This document shows positions 7,374 to 14,735 of a stretch of DNA of 16,225 bases, piece by piece (positions within the stretch are counted from its first letter, which is position 1; every line of letters starts with the position of its first letter). Made by a program: the position numbers and the translations under genes. A model generated the notes under the pieces. It made no database searches. It saw nothing but the letters and a program-made list of their open reading frames with translations, and was not told the DNA's origin. Source of the stretch: an uncultured Allobaculum sp. (GTDB lineage: Bacteria; Bacillota_I; Bacilli_A; Erysipelotrichales; Erysipelotrichaceae); assembly GCA_910577085.1 (NCBI GenBank), contig CAJTLE010000065.1, positions 1 to 16,225 on the forward strand. Direction: 5' to 3'.

Positions 7374-7600
7374 TCCAAGTTCATTGTTTAAACGAGTATC
7401 GCTTTGTCTTCTTCTTTGCAAGAAGCATAACCGCAAGAAAAAGAAGGTTTTCTGATTCGATTTTTAGACTGCCAGGGCAGATTTACGGTCCTGAAACTTG
7501 CGGACAGTCCTGAACCTGCTCTTTTGATCAGGCGTTTTAAAACAAAACGCGGGATTGTGTATCATAAAACGCTTTGGTCTCAATTCAGATACCCACAATT
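7374..7600. other. Intergenic stretch downstream of the SPFH gene
   Basis: No gene is supported. A hairpin GCGTTTT/AAAACGC with a 5-base loop lies at 7532-7550, and GTCCTGAA occurs twice within about 25 bases near 7488 and 7507. The frame open from 7524 has no ribosome binding site and runs through a terminator. Confidence 0.4.
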
Positions 7601-7634
7601 GACTTCCTGTTTTGATGACAGGAGGTCTTTTTTT
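7601..7634 (+). terminator. Intrinsic terminator before the hydrolase unit
   Basis: GACTTCCTG at 7601-7609 pairs with CAGGAGGTC at 7619-7627 (one G-T pair), followed by seven T. It separates the SPFH transcript from the hydrolase promoter. Confidence 0.8.
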
Positions 7635-7696
7635 ATGGGATTCTGTACGCAGAAATTAGAATGGTCATTTCAAAAACGGTCTTTTTCATGTTCTCC

Positions 7697-7702
7697 TATA
7701 AT
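7697..7702 (+). promoter_or_regulatory. -10-like TATAAT of the hydrolase gene
   Basis: A perfect TATAAT lies 135 bases before the hydrolase start, after the terminator at 7601-7634. No convincing -35 is seen, so an activator or upstream element may be needed. It implies a 5' leader of about 130 nt. Confidence 0.4.
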
Positions 7703-7722
7703 AAGGTCAGAATTACAAAGCA

Positions 7723-7817
7723 GTACCATTCATGTGGTCCATTCGCCCGATTTAAAACGTAAATCAGCCTGTCTGATTTGTTTTGAATCTCTATGGGCCG
7801 GATCATGGAGATGGTAC
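7723..7817 (+). promoter_or_regulatory. Structured 5' leader of the hydrolase mRNA
   Basis: An outer stem pairs GTACCAT (7723-7729) plus CATG (7731-7734) with CATG (7804-7807) plus ATGGTAC (7811-7817), ending right before the GAGGAAAGGA ribosome binding site. Inside is a hairpin with AAATCAG (7761-7767), loop CCTGT and CTGATTT (7773-7779), extended by AAAAC/GTTTT across a 2-base bulge. It matches no riboswitch class I know. It could stabilise the mRNA or control access to the ribosome binding site. Confidence 0.45.
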
Positions 7818-7837
7818 GAGGAAAGGATGTTTTAAAA

Positions 7838-8830
7838 ATGTGCACTGGTCTTTCGTTCAGAAACGGAAATAGTCACTATTTCGGTCGTAACCTTGACCTT
7901 GAAATCGATTATCCAATTTCTGTAACAATCGCTCCACGGAACTACGAATACAAGTTCCGTCATCTCGACACCACCTACAAAAATCACTACGCAATGATCG
8001 GTATGGGTATGGTTGTTGAAGGCTACCCTCTGATGTTCGAAGCTATCAACGAAAAAGGTCTTGGCATTGCTGGTCTGGCTTTCTGGAACAGCTGCCATTA
8101 CTTCGAACCAATCGAAGGCAAGACAAATGTAGCTTCCTTCGAACTGATCCCATATATCATGGCTGACTGTGCAACTGTTGAAGATGCTCGTAAAAAATTC
8201 GAGAATATGAACATTACCAATGAAGGTTTCTCTGTTCATATGCCACCTTCACCATTACACTGGATCATCGGCGATGACAAGGAAACTATCGTTGTTGAAC
8301 AGACTATTGATGGTCTGAAAGTTTATGATGACCCATATGATGTTCTGACTAACGAACCAACCTTCCCATTCCATAAAGAAAACCTGAACTACTACTGCAA
8401 CGTCTGCAACCATATCAAAGACTTCAAGGAAAGCCGTTTTGCTCCAAATATGCCAGACTTCCGCAACTTCGGTGCCGGAACTGGTTCTGCAAACCTGCCT
8501 GGTGGTCTTGATCCAGTATCCCGTTTCGTCCGCGTTGCTTTCTATACTCTGAACAGCCGCTGCAAAGACACTGAAAATACAAACATTTCTCAGTTCTTCC
8601 ACATTCTGCAGAGTGTTGCTCAGCCTGATGGCGGCGACAACAACAAACCGGGTGAATATGAAATCACGCAGTACACTTGCGGATGCAACACCAAGACTTT
8701 ACGTTTCTACTACACAACTTATAACAACCAGTCGTTAAATGCGGTTGATCTGATGAAGGAAGATCTTGAAGCTGATCAGTGCAAGATGATTCCTGTTATC
8801 CGTGACCTGCAGGTTAACGTGCAGAACTAA
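7838..8830 (+). CDS. bsh: Choloylglycine hydrolase family (bile salt hydrolase / penicillin acylase), Ntn-hydrolase
   Basis: The enzyme family cleaves the amide bond of glycine- or taurine-conjugated bile salts, or of penicillin V. The start at 7838 puts Cys at position 2 (MCTGLSFRNG), the nucleophile exposed when Met is removed; the upstream in-frame start at 7793 would bury it. Length, 330 residues, is typical of cytoplasmic BSHs, and no signal peptide is present. Conserved catalytic positions are Cys2, Arg17, Asp20, Asn172 (VLTNEPTF) and Arg229 (VSRFVR). The oxyanion Asn expected in AGLNF is Ala81 here (AGLAFW), and the usual GLPGDLSS loop reads NLPGGLDP. Overall similarity to enterococcal BSH is strong. 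Codons are heavily biased (CGT, GGT, AAC, TTC), unlike the neighbours, pointing to high expression. Substrate is therefore uncertain. Confidence 0.88.
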   Translation: MCTGLSFRNGNSHYFGRNLDLEIDYPISVTIAPRNYEYKFRHLDTTYKNHYAMIGMGMVVEGYPLMFEAINEKGLGIAGLAFWNSCHYFEPIEGKTNVASFELIPYIMADCATVEDARKKFENMNITNEGFSVHMPPSPLHWIIGDDKETIVVEQTIDGLKVYDDPYDVLTNEPTFPFHKENLNYYCNVCNHIKDFKESRFAPNMPDFRNFGAGTGSANLPGGLDPVSRFVRVAFYTLNSRCKDTENTNISQFFHILQSVAQPDGGDNNKPGEYEITQYTCGCNTKTLRFYYTTYNNQSLNAVDLMKEDLEADQCKMIPVIRDLQVNVQN

Positions 8831-8897
8831 AATTCCCGTATTCGGAATCCTCACCCCCAAGCATTTCATTTGAACTGACATTACAAGCACTTGACTT

Positions 8898-8930
8898 AAA
8901 CTGCATCCCTGACAGGGATGCAGTTTTTTT
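8898..8930 (+). terminator. Strong intrinsic terminator after the hydrolase gene
   Basis: AAACTGCATCCCTG at 8898-8911 and its exact complement at 8913-8926 form a 14-bp stem around a single central A. The outer three A-T pairs are part of the seven-T run that ends at 8930. Confidence 0.93.
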
Positions 8931-8947
8931 GGTCTTCCAGAATGTAC

Positions 8948-9025
8948 GGGAAGACAATGACAGGGAAGACAGAGAGGAGAGAGGGGATAAGAGGCAAAGC
9001 AGGCAGAAAAGACAGAAAAGTGGGA
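8948..9025 (+). other. Purine-rich tract downstream of terminator
   Basis: I count 68 purines in 78 bases on the plus strand, as many short GA-rich blocks. It sits between the hydrolase terminator and the next promoter and encodes nothing convincing. A similar tract (10905-10951, 44 of 47 purines) follows the lgt terminator. Confidence 0.6.
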
Positions 9026-9069
9026 TTGTTCTTACAGTCTTGTCCTCTGGTAAAGTTCAGTGCCCAAGC

Positions 9070-9078
9070 TGGTATAAT
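9070..9078 (+). promoter_or_regulatory. Extended -10 promoter 6 bp before the start codon
   Basis: TGGTATAAT is a consensus extended -10 (TGn plus TATAAT). Its last base is 6 bases from the A of the ATG at 9085, so transcription should begin at or next to the start codon. No Shine-Dalgarno site at a workable distance is present; AGG at 9081 is too close. Confidence 0.6.
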
Positions 9079-9084
9079 GCAGGC

Positions 9085-9942
9085 ATGACCTTTTGGATTA
9101 TTTTCTTATCCGGATTGATTTTGGCTGTGATTTTGCTTTTTGCCTGGAATCATAAGCTCAACCAGTCAATCCAGATTACACAACAATCAATCGAGCTGGA
9201 TTGTCTGCCGCCGGCCTTTGATGGGTATCGGATTGTGCAGGTCTCTGATCTGCATGGCAATGATCCACATGATCTGATCGATAAAACCAAAGCCTTCAAA
9301 CCGGATCTGATTGCCTGTACCGGGGATCTGTTTGATGGTGTCCAGCATGCAAAAACCACCTATCGGGTTCTCAAAGAGCTCACTGAAATTGCTCCTGTCT
9401 ATTTTGTGAGCGGTAATCATGAATACTACGCCGGCAACTGGTCAGAGCGCACGGTCCACCTGTCAAAGATGGGTATTCACCTTCTGGAAAACGAATGCAC
9501 ACAAATCTGGAAAGATCACCAGTGCATTGAACTTTGCGGAATTGATGACCCGGATCTCAATTACCGCTGGTCTTATGCAAGAAGGCTGCAGCAGCATCAG
9601 GAAAACCTGGCCAAACTGCCTTCAAAAAAAGACGCGGTCCGGATTTTGCTTTCACACCGGGCCGATCTGTTTGAAGAAAGCCTGCAAGCTGATGCAGACC
9701 TCATTTTGAGCGGCCATATTCACGGTGGACACTGGCGGATCTTGAATAAAGGGATTCTGACTCCGTATAATGGAGATCGGTTCGTTTTCTTTCCGAAGTA
9801 TGATGCCGGACTGTTTCGTATTGGAAACTGCCAGATGTTTGTCAGCCGCGGGCTGGGCGATCAGATGCGCATTCCAAGACTTCTCAATCCACCCGAACTG
9901 GTCTGGATTACACTTCGCCGCAAATCAGAAAACAAATCTTAG
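9085..9942 (+). CDS. Membrane-anchored metallophosphoesterase (YkuE/YaeI-like)
   Basis: A calcineurin-like phosphoesterase with two metal ions. All family motifs are present: SDLHGN with Asp55 and His57, TGDLFD with Asp81, SGNHEYY with Asn111 and His112, LLSHRAD with His191, and SGHIHGGH with His211 and His213. Residues 1-21 are one hydrophobic helix, so the catalytic domain is tethered to the membrane. The start at 9085 is preferred because it opens with this helix. The frame stays open upstream to 8929, but that stretch runs from the end of a terminator through a purine-rich tract and has no protein character. YkuE-type members have no firmly known substrate. lgt follows 116 bp downstream on the same strand without an intervening terminator, so the two may be cotranscribed. 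Confidence 0.88.
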   Translation: MTFWIIFLSGLILAVILLFAWNHKLNQSIQITQQSIELDCLPPAFDGYRIVQVSDLHGNDPHDLIDKTKAFKPDLIACTGDLFDGVQHAKTTYRVLKELTEIAPVYFVSGNHEYYAGNWSERTVHLSKMGIHLLENECTQIWKDHQCIELCGIDDPDLNYRWSYARRLQQHQENLAKLPSKKDAVRILLSHRADLFEESLQADADLILSGHIHGGHWRILNKGILTPYNGDRFVFFPKYDAGLFRIGNCQMFVSRGLGDQMRIPRLLNPPELVWITLRRKSENKS

Positions 9943-10058
9943 AACAAATCCGATCGTGTAAGCGACCAGGACTTGGATTCCAGGAAGTTTTCTGAACAGC
10001 GAAAAGACAGGAACCAGATCTTTCAATGATTTTAGATTTAGATTAGAAAGGACATCTA

Positions 10059-10823
10059 ATGTATCCAATTCTGTTTTCATTTGGCAGCATTCATTTCTAT
10101 TCCTATGGACTGATGATTGCCATCGGTATTCTTGTTGCCTATTACCTGGCGGAAAAGAAAATCAAAGCCAACGGCATTGACCCCAAACGCCTGGAATGGC
10201 TTGTATTCTCAATTCTTGCTGGTGGATTTGCGGGATCCAAAATCCTCTACTGGATCACCCGGATTCCGGATATCGGCACCGATCCAACGATTTTTACCAA
10301 CCTGGGCGATGGCTGGGTTGTTTATGGAGGAATCATCGGCGGTCTTGTCGCCGGCTGGTTCTATTGCCAGAATCATGGCATGAACTTCTGGAAAACCTTT
10401 GACATGATTATTCCGGAAGTTGCCTTAGCGCAGGGCTTTGGGCGGATCGGCTGTTTTCTGGCTGGCTGCTGCTATGGTGTGGAAACCCACGCCTGGTATG
10501 GAGTTGTCTTTCCCGAAGCCTCTTTAGCACCGGCTGGGGTTTCCCTCTTTCCAAGCCAGCTGGTCATGTCAGCCTACGACTTTGGCCTGTATTTCTTTCT
10601 GGAATGGTTTTCCAGAAAGAAGAAATTCAACGGAGAAGTTGGCGCAGCCTATCTGATTGCTTATTCCTTTGGCCGCTTTGTAATTGAATTTTTCCGCGGG
10701 GATATGATTCGCGGTGTTGTGAATGGTCTTTCTACTTCCCAGTACATTGCCATCGCAACTTTCATTGCGGGCATCGCCATTATCGTGATCGGCCGCAAAC
10801 GATTCTCCAAGTCCAACAAATAG
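10059..10823 (+). CDS. lgt: Prolipoprotein diacylglyceryl transferase (Lgt), Cys-rich variant
   Basis: Lgt moves diacylglycerol from phosphatidylglycerol to the lipobox cysteine of prelipoproteins in the membrane. GAAAGGAC lies 5 bases before the ATG. The 254-residue protein has about seven hydrophobic segments and begins MYPILFSFGSIHFYSYGLMI as the family does. It has YGGIIGG (89-95), the signature region QGFGRIGCFLAGCCYG (125-140) with Arg129, and near the end EFFRGD, whose Arg corresponds to the second essential arginine. The usual GRIGNFxNxE is GRIGCFLAGCCYG here, a form seen in Lgt-like proteins of clostridia and relatives. This may be the sole Lgt or a paralogue; the window cannot tell. 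The 55-aa lipoprotein in this window would be a substrate. Confidence 0.92.
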   Translation: MYPILFSFGSIHFYSYGLMIAIGILVAYYLAEKKIKANGIDPKRLEWLVFSILAGGFAGSKILYWITRIPDIGTDPTIFTNLGDGWVVYGGIIGGLVAGWFYCQNHGMNFWKTFDMIIPEVALAQGFGRIGCFLAGCCYGVETHAWYGVVFPEASLAPAGVSLFPSQLVMSAYDFGLYFFLEWFSRKKKFNGEVGAAYLIAYSFGRFVIEFFRGDMIRGVVNGLSTSQYIAIATFIAGIAIIVIGRKRFSKSNK

Positions 10824-10832
10824 TCTTCTTAT

Positions 10833-10867
10833 AGCAGGAACGGTTCTGATGACTGTTCCTGCTTTTT
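10833..10867 (+). terminator. Intrinsic terminator after lgt
   Basis: AGCAGGAAC at 10833-10841 pairs with GTTCCTGCT at 10855-10863, and five T end at 10867. It begins 10 bases after the lgt stop codon. Confidence 0.9.
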
Positions 10868-11393
10868 GCATGGAAACAGCCAGAAAAGAAGACTGCGCAG
10901 GAACGAAAATGAAGAAAGAGAAGAAGGGGAGTAGAGGAGAAGGAAGTAAAACCGGCCAAAACGCTTTCTGGACCATTGCTTTGGGACCTTTCATCTTTTT
11001 TCTGGATAGTTTCCATGTTTCTTTACAAAATGTTCCATCGAGGATGGAAGTTCTGTGCTTAAATAGGTAAACAAAACCATAATAGAAACACAATTCAATC
11101 CTCGGTCTATAAACTCACCAAACTGCACAGAGTCTTTTGAGGGGGCAGTGGCGCCTGATACCTGGTTTTCCAATATCCTGATACCCGATATCCTGATCGA
11201 TGGAAAAAGATCAGAAGCTTTCTGGATGATATTGCCAATCGGCATCGTTTCGGTTGTCTTTTTGGAAAGAAATCAAAATGCTGCAATCGACAATCTTTCC
11301 AATGGCCTGCTTTTTCATTGCCTGTGCCAGATTTCATCGAATGGATTTGCGCAGATGAATTGTGACAAAGAAAAGAAAGAAAGGAAGAAGTGT
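10868..11393. other. Gene-poor stretch with a purine-rich tract
   Basis: No convincing gene. A tract at 10905-10951 is almost pure A/G on the plus strand. ATATCCTGAT is repeated near 11172 and 11186. Open frames on both strands lack ribosome binding sites, and the long minus-strand one overlaps lgt. The frame leading into the small gene at 11394 is open from 11148 (GTG after GAGGGGG), but this upstream part reads like non-protein sequence. The end is A/G-rich and supplies AAGGAAG before 11394. Confidence 0.45.
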
Positions 11394-11552
11394 ATGATTA
11401 CTTTATTCTTTATGATTGTTGGCGTGGTCTTCATAGGTTCAGTGGTTTCGTTTCTCCTGAACGCCTTGTTTCACCCGATTCGGACAGTCAAAAAGATCAT
11501 TATGACAATTGTCTGGGGCGTAGTGGCTCTCTTTATCCTGACCCTGATCTGA
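11394..11552 (+). CDS. Small two-helix membrane protein (52 aa)
   Basis: The ATG at 11394 is preceded by AAGGAAG at a good distance. The product has two hydrophobic helices, about residues 2-23 and 36-52, joined by a short basic loop (HPIRTVKKI). There is no signal peptidase site, and the chain ends in the second helix (LFILTLI). I recognise no family. It is convergent with the bacteriocin-type ABC cassette and shares a hairpin terminator with it. Similar tiny membrane proteins sometimes act as immunity proteins, holins or regulators of transporters. Nothing in the sequence decides between these. Confidence 0.55.
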   Translation: MITLFFMIVGVVFIGSVVSFLLNALFHPIRTVKKIIMTIVWGVVALFILTLI

Positions 11553-11620
11553 TAACTGTTAAAAAGGAGTCTGCAACAAAGAAGGACAGGCTGCCAAAAC
11601 CAAAAGACTTAAAGCGTAAT

Positions 11621-11680
11621 AAACAAAAATGGCCGAAAACATAAGGATCAAAATGATCAGGACGTTTTCGGCCTTTCATT
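11621..11680. terminator. Bidirectional terminator between convergent units
   Basis: GGCCGAAAAC at 11631-11640 pairs perfectly with GTTTTCGGCC at 11664-11673, with an inner stem GATCA/TGATC at 11646-11650 and 11654-11658. TTTCATT follows on the plus strand, and ATTTTTGTTT follows on the minus strand. It fits ending both the 52-aa gene and the ABC cassette. A second hairpin without T-run (TTGCCTG/CAGGCAA, 11695-11718) lies nearer the ABC gene. Confidence 0.8.
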
Positions 11681-11798
11681 CGTTTTCACCACTATTGCCT
11701 GAGCGCACGGGCAGGCAAGATCTTCCATCTTCCAACATGGATATCAGTTCTTCCAGACAGGATAAGAAAGCAATAAGAGCGCAGATTCTTGTCGATCC

Positions 11799-12446
11799 TT
11801 ACTGTGTTGGAGAATTGAGCTGAATGATCTGGTCTGCCAGATCATCAAAAGAGCGGTCATGGCTGACAACCAGAATGGTTTTCCCCTGGTTTTGCATCGC
11901 TTTGAGCAGATTCATCACTCGCTTTGCGTTTTCTCGATCCAGATTTCCGGTTGGTTCATCGGCCAGAATCAGATCACAGGATTTTAACAAAAGTCTTGCC
12001 AGAGCTACTCGTTGCTGTTCTCCACCAGATAATTCATAGATTCTGCTTGCCAGTTTTCCTTCTAAACCGACCTGATGCAGGGCATCCTGAAGCAGTTGCG
12101 ACTTATTCTTCTTGTTTTTTTGATCCAAAACCATGTCCAGATTGTATTCAACTGTCTGTGAATCGACCAGTGCATAATTCTGGAACAGCCAGCCGATTTT
12201 TTCTTTCAGAAATTGAATGCTTTTGCGGGAATAGGGCTTTACGACTTGACCAAACAGCTGGATATTCCTCTGGTCAGGACTGTCCAAAAGTCCAATTAAA
12301 GAAAGCAGGGTGGATTTGCCTGCTCCGGAAGGTCCTTCAATGATCACAAAATTTCCTGCCGGAATGATGAGTTCAGGGAGATCGAGAACTGTTTTCTTGT
12401 TAAAGCTTTTCTGAAGATGATGGATTTCAACTGCAGGGATCGTCAT
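11799..12446 (-). CDS. ABC transporter ATPase, lactococcin 972 export group
   Basis: The 215-residue ATPase should power the DUF1430 permease encoded directly upstream. Walker A GPSGAGKST is at 38-46, the Q-loop FQNY has Gln89, the signature LSGGEQQR is at 139-146, Walker B with the D-loop (LILADEPTGNLD) at 159-170, and the H-loop His at 196 (VVSHD). This is the LolD/MacB-like subfamily; the short length and FQNYALVDSQTVEYNLDMVL fit the putative bacteriocin export group modelled as TIGR03608. Its ATG overlaps the permease stop by 4 bases (ATGA), so the two are translationally coupled. A terminator at 11631-11673 closes the operon. Confidence 0.93.
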   Translation of the reverse strand: MTIPAVEIHHLQKSFNKKTVLDLPELIIPAGNFVIIEGPSGAGKSTLLSLIGLLDSPDQRNIQLFGQVVKPYSRKSIQFLKEKIGWLFQNYALVDSQTVEYNLDMVLDQKNKKNKSQLLQDALHQVGLEGKLASRIYELSGGEQQRVALARLLLKSCDLILADEPTGNLDRENAKRVMNLLKAMQNQGKTILVVSHDRSFDDLADQIIQLNSPTQ

Positions 12447-14590
12447 AGACTTTGTTCTCCTTTCAGGATTCGATGGATTCTTCCTTTTTCAAATTTTCGG
12501 ATCGTCGTCCAGGAAATTGCAATGAATAGCAGTAAATAGGTCAAAGAACCAGCTACAATGGTTTTGATCGATGCTTTTTTCAGCAGTAAAACAAGCAGCA
12601 CACAAAGGCACATCAAAATCCCGATCGCAAACCAGACCTGGTATCGCTTAAACCAGGAAAGACCAAGATGGTACTGAACTGCGATCAGCTTCTGGTCAGA
12701 AGCCAGCCAGATTTGCAGCAGACTCTTGAGCATTACGCCAAGACAGAGCAGATAAATCAACATCACCAGCCCATTTTGAAGCAGAGAAATGGTCACGCTG
12801 TTTTTCGTGTTGGTATAGTTCAAGGTGTTCAGCGAATAATTCAAAATTCCCTCCAGATCGTTTGCCTGTAAAAATTCCTGGACCTCCTGTTCGGTCTGTT
12901 CCCCTTCAACTGGGATGAAACGATAGCTTTGGCCGTAGTTAGTTGGTGGCTGACTCACACAGATCACTGGGTCCTGATAGGGAATCTGAGAAACGTTCTG
13001 ATCGGAAACCAGATGAGGATAAAGCCGAATTCCATCTTTGACGTATAGTTTCTGTCCCGCTTGGCACATCATGCGAAGCTGGTCGTTTTCTTTTAATTCA
13101 GCTACACGACCTTCCGGAATCAGAATCAATGGAAATTCAGCTGGATACTGGTCCAGGTTCAGCATTGTTCCATCCTCCAGCACGATTTGGTAGTCCTTCA
13201 GATAATTCGCATTGACTTGGACAAAAGGCTGTCCCATTTCATGAAGCTCATTGGAAAAGGTAAATTCCATGAGGGAGAAGTCTTCATAGATTCCATCATG
13301 CTCTTCTAAAAACTGGTTCCACTTGGTCATCACCTCGATGTCATTGGCAATCGTTTCAATGCTGGTTGTTTCTGAGTCTTCCGTCTTCTGGGTATTCCAG
13401 AAACTGTCTGTCAGATAGCCGGTAAATACTGACTTATGGCTTTCCAGAATGTAAAGATCTCGCAGATTGGTCAAGCAGGCTTGAATACTTTGTGAGGCCG
13501 GAAGAATCAAGATAGCTGTACAGAAAAGACATCCAAGGCAAAGGGAAAGCATTAAATTCGTTGAGGCTTTATTGGATGTACTTTTTAAGGACAACTTCAT
13601 CCATTGAATGGACAGAAGACCTTCTATAACCATTAATCCCACCGATATAAGATGAATGCATAGAAAGGGAAGGCCTGTTTTCAGATAGAAAGCCTGGATA
13701 CTGGAAGCTGGAAACCGCATCAAGATGAAGAGAGTTGCTGGAAGTGAAAGACAGGGAATACAAAGCCCAAACCAGAGAAGATCTTTTGAAAATATCCTTC
13801 GAAAGGTTGTCCATGTATCGATTCCATTCAGTTTATGAATGCTGATTTCTTTTCTTTTCATCACGATCCAGGCGGTAAAAACCAGAAGGGTGCTGACCAG
13901 ATACAAAATCAAAAAAGGAGAGACCCAAAATTCATTGAGAATTTGTTTGGCACTGGCAACAAAGCCATACCCCACAGAAACAATACTGGAATCCTGCTCT
14001 TCGAAATAATCTGGAAAGTATTCCATCAACCTGTTCAGACTCTGTTCATTTTCGGCGATGACTGTCACTGGATACTCGTCGACTGGTTCTGTTTCTTGAT
14101 TGCCGGATAAAAAGGAAAAGAAAGGAACAATCATTGTCTGGTCATCAGAGGCTGTATTCAAAAAGCCGTTGAGCATATTGATCTGTTTTTGGTCTCCTTC
14201 TGGCAGAGTACTGGCGGAAATATTCCCGTTTAAGCCAAACAGACCATTGATTCCTGACAGCTTTAAGATTTCAGGATCGATCGAGTCGGGAAGAAACAGC
14301 CTTGTGGTATAGGTGACGTAATAGAAATCCCGGCTTTCCATCTTTGTCGTCAATAAGGCGATTTTCTCGTTCTGACAGAAATCCATCAGACTTGAGGCAA
14401 TATTGTCTTCTTTCATTTTCCGAAAATCAGCTTGGTAAGTACGGACGCTTGCCAAGGATGGGTTCTCACTCTGTATCGAGGCGGTCAGGTTGTTAAGAGA
14501 AGCCTGCTGCCATTGGGATACTTCATAAAAATGACTCAGAAGAAGAAACACAAAGCTGCAGATCGAGAGAGATAATAGAATTTTTTTCAT
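12443..14590 (-). CDS. Bacteriocin-associated membrane protein, DUF1430 / MacB-FtsX-like permease
   Basis: Expected partner of the ABC ATPase in export of, or immunity to, the small secreted product. The start follows GGAGG by 9 bases. Of 715 residues, the first helix is at about 4-20, then a large outside domain (about 21-220), four helices (223-245, 271-292, 306-329, 345-364), a second outside domain (365-600) and three helices (605-625, 650-671, 676-695). That makes two MacB/FtsX-like halves: each has a helix followed by a similar cytoplasmic motif (KEISIHKLNGI at 247-257; LIAVQYHLGLSW later). Length and layout match the bact_immun_7tm (TIGR01654) type found beside lactococcin 972-like genes. 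Family knowledge does not settle whether such proteins export the bacteriocin, protect the producer, or both. Confidence 0.88.
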   Translation of the reverse strand: MKKILLSLSICSFVFLLLSHFYEVSQWQQASLNNLTASIQSENPSLASVRTYQADFRKMKEDNIASSLMDFCQNEKIALLTTKMESRDFYYVTYTTRLFLPDSIDPEILKLSGINGLFGLNGNISASTLPEGDQKQINMLNGFLNTASDDQTMIVPFFSFLSGNQETEPVDEYPVTVIAENEQSLNRLMEYFPDYFEEQDSSIVSVGYGFVASAKQILNEFWVSPFLILYLVSTLLVFTAWIVMKRKEISIHKLNGIDTWTTFRRIFSKDLLWFGLCIPCLSLPATLFILMRFPASSIQAFYLKTGLPFLCIHLISVGLMVIEGLLSIQWMKLSLKSTSNKASTNLMLSLCLGCLFCTAILILPASQSIQACLTNLRDLYILESHKSVFTGYLTDSFWNTQKTEDSETTSIETIANDIEVMTKWNQFLEEHDGIYEDFSLMEFTFSNELHEMGQPFVQVNANYLKDYQIVLEDGTMLNLDQYPAEFPLILIPEGRVAELKENDQLRMMCQAGQKLYVKDGIRLYPHLVSDQNVSQIPYQDPVICVSQPPTNYGQSYRFIPVEGEQTEQEVQEFLQANDLEGILNYSLNTLNYTNTKNSVTISLLQNGLVMLIYLLCLGVMLKSLLQIWLASDQKLIAVQYHLGLSWFKRYQVWFAIGILMCLCVLLVLLLKKASIKTIVAGSLTYLLLFIAISWTTIRKFEKGRIHRILKGEQSL

Positions 14591-14619
14591 CGATTACTTC
14601 CTCCATTCGTTCATAAATC

Positions 14620-14662
14620 AAAAATCCGCTCCAATTGAATGAAAAGGATCTTTTGGAGCGGA
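14620..14662 (-). terminator. Terminator or attenuator between precursor and permease genes
   Basis: On the minus strand TCCGCTCCAA (14662-14653) pairs with TTGGAGCGGA (14634-14625), 10 bp, followed by five T. It lies inside the cassette, 73 bases after the precursor stop. If partly read through, it would give much precursor mRNA and little transporter mRNA. Confidence 0.85.
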
Positions 14663-14735
14663 CAATTGATCTATTTGCTGTCGCTGTTAGTAGGACAGTG
14701 ATCTAATAGATTCAGCTTATAGAAGCCAGATAACC

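Noticed and set aside
6936..7436. 166-codon minus-strand frame antisense to the SPFH gene
   Set aside because: A shadow of the coding strand's codon pattern, with no start signal.
10569..11093. 174-codon minus-strand frame overlapping the end of lgt
   Set aside because: It runs through a strong terminator and antisense to a well-supported gene, with no ribosome binding site.
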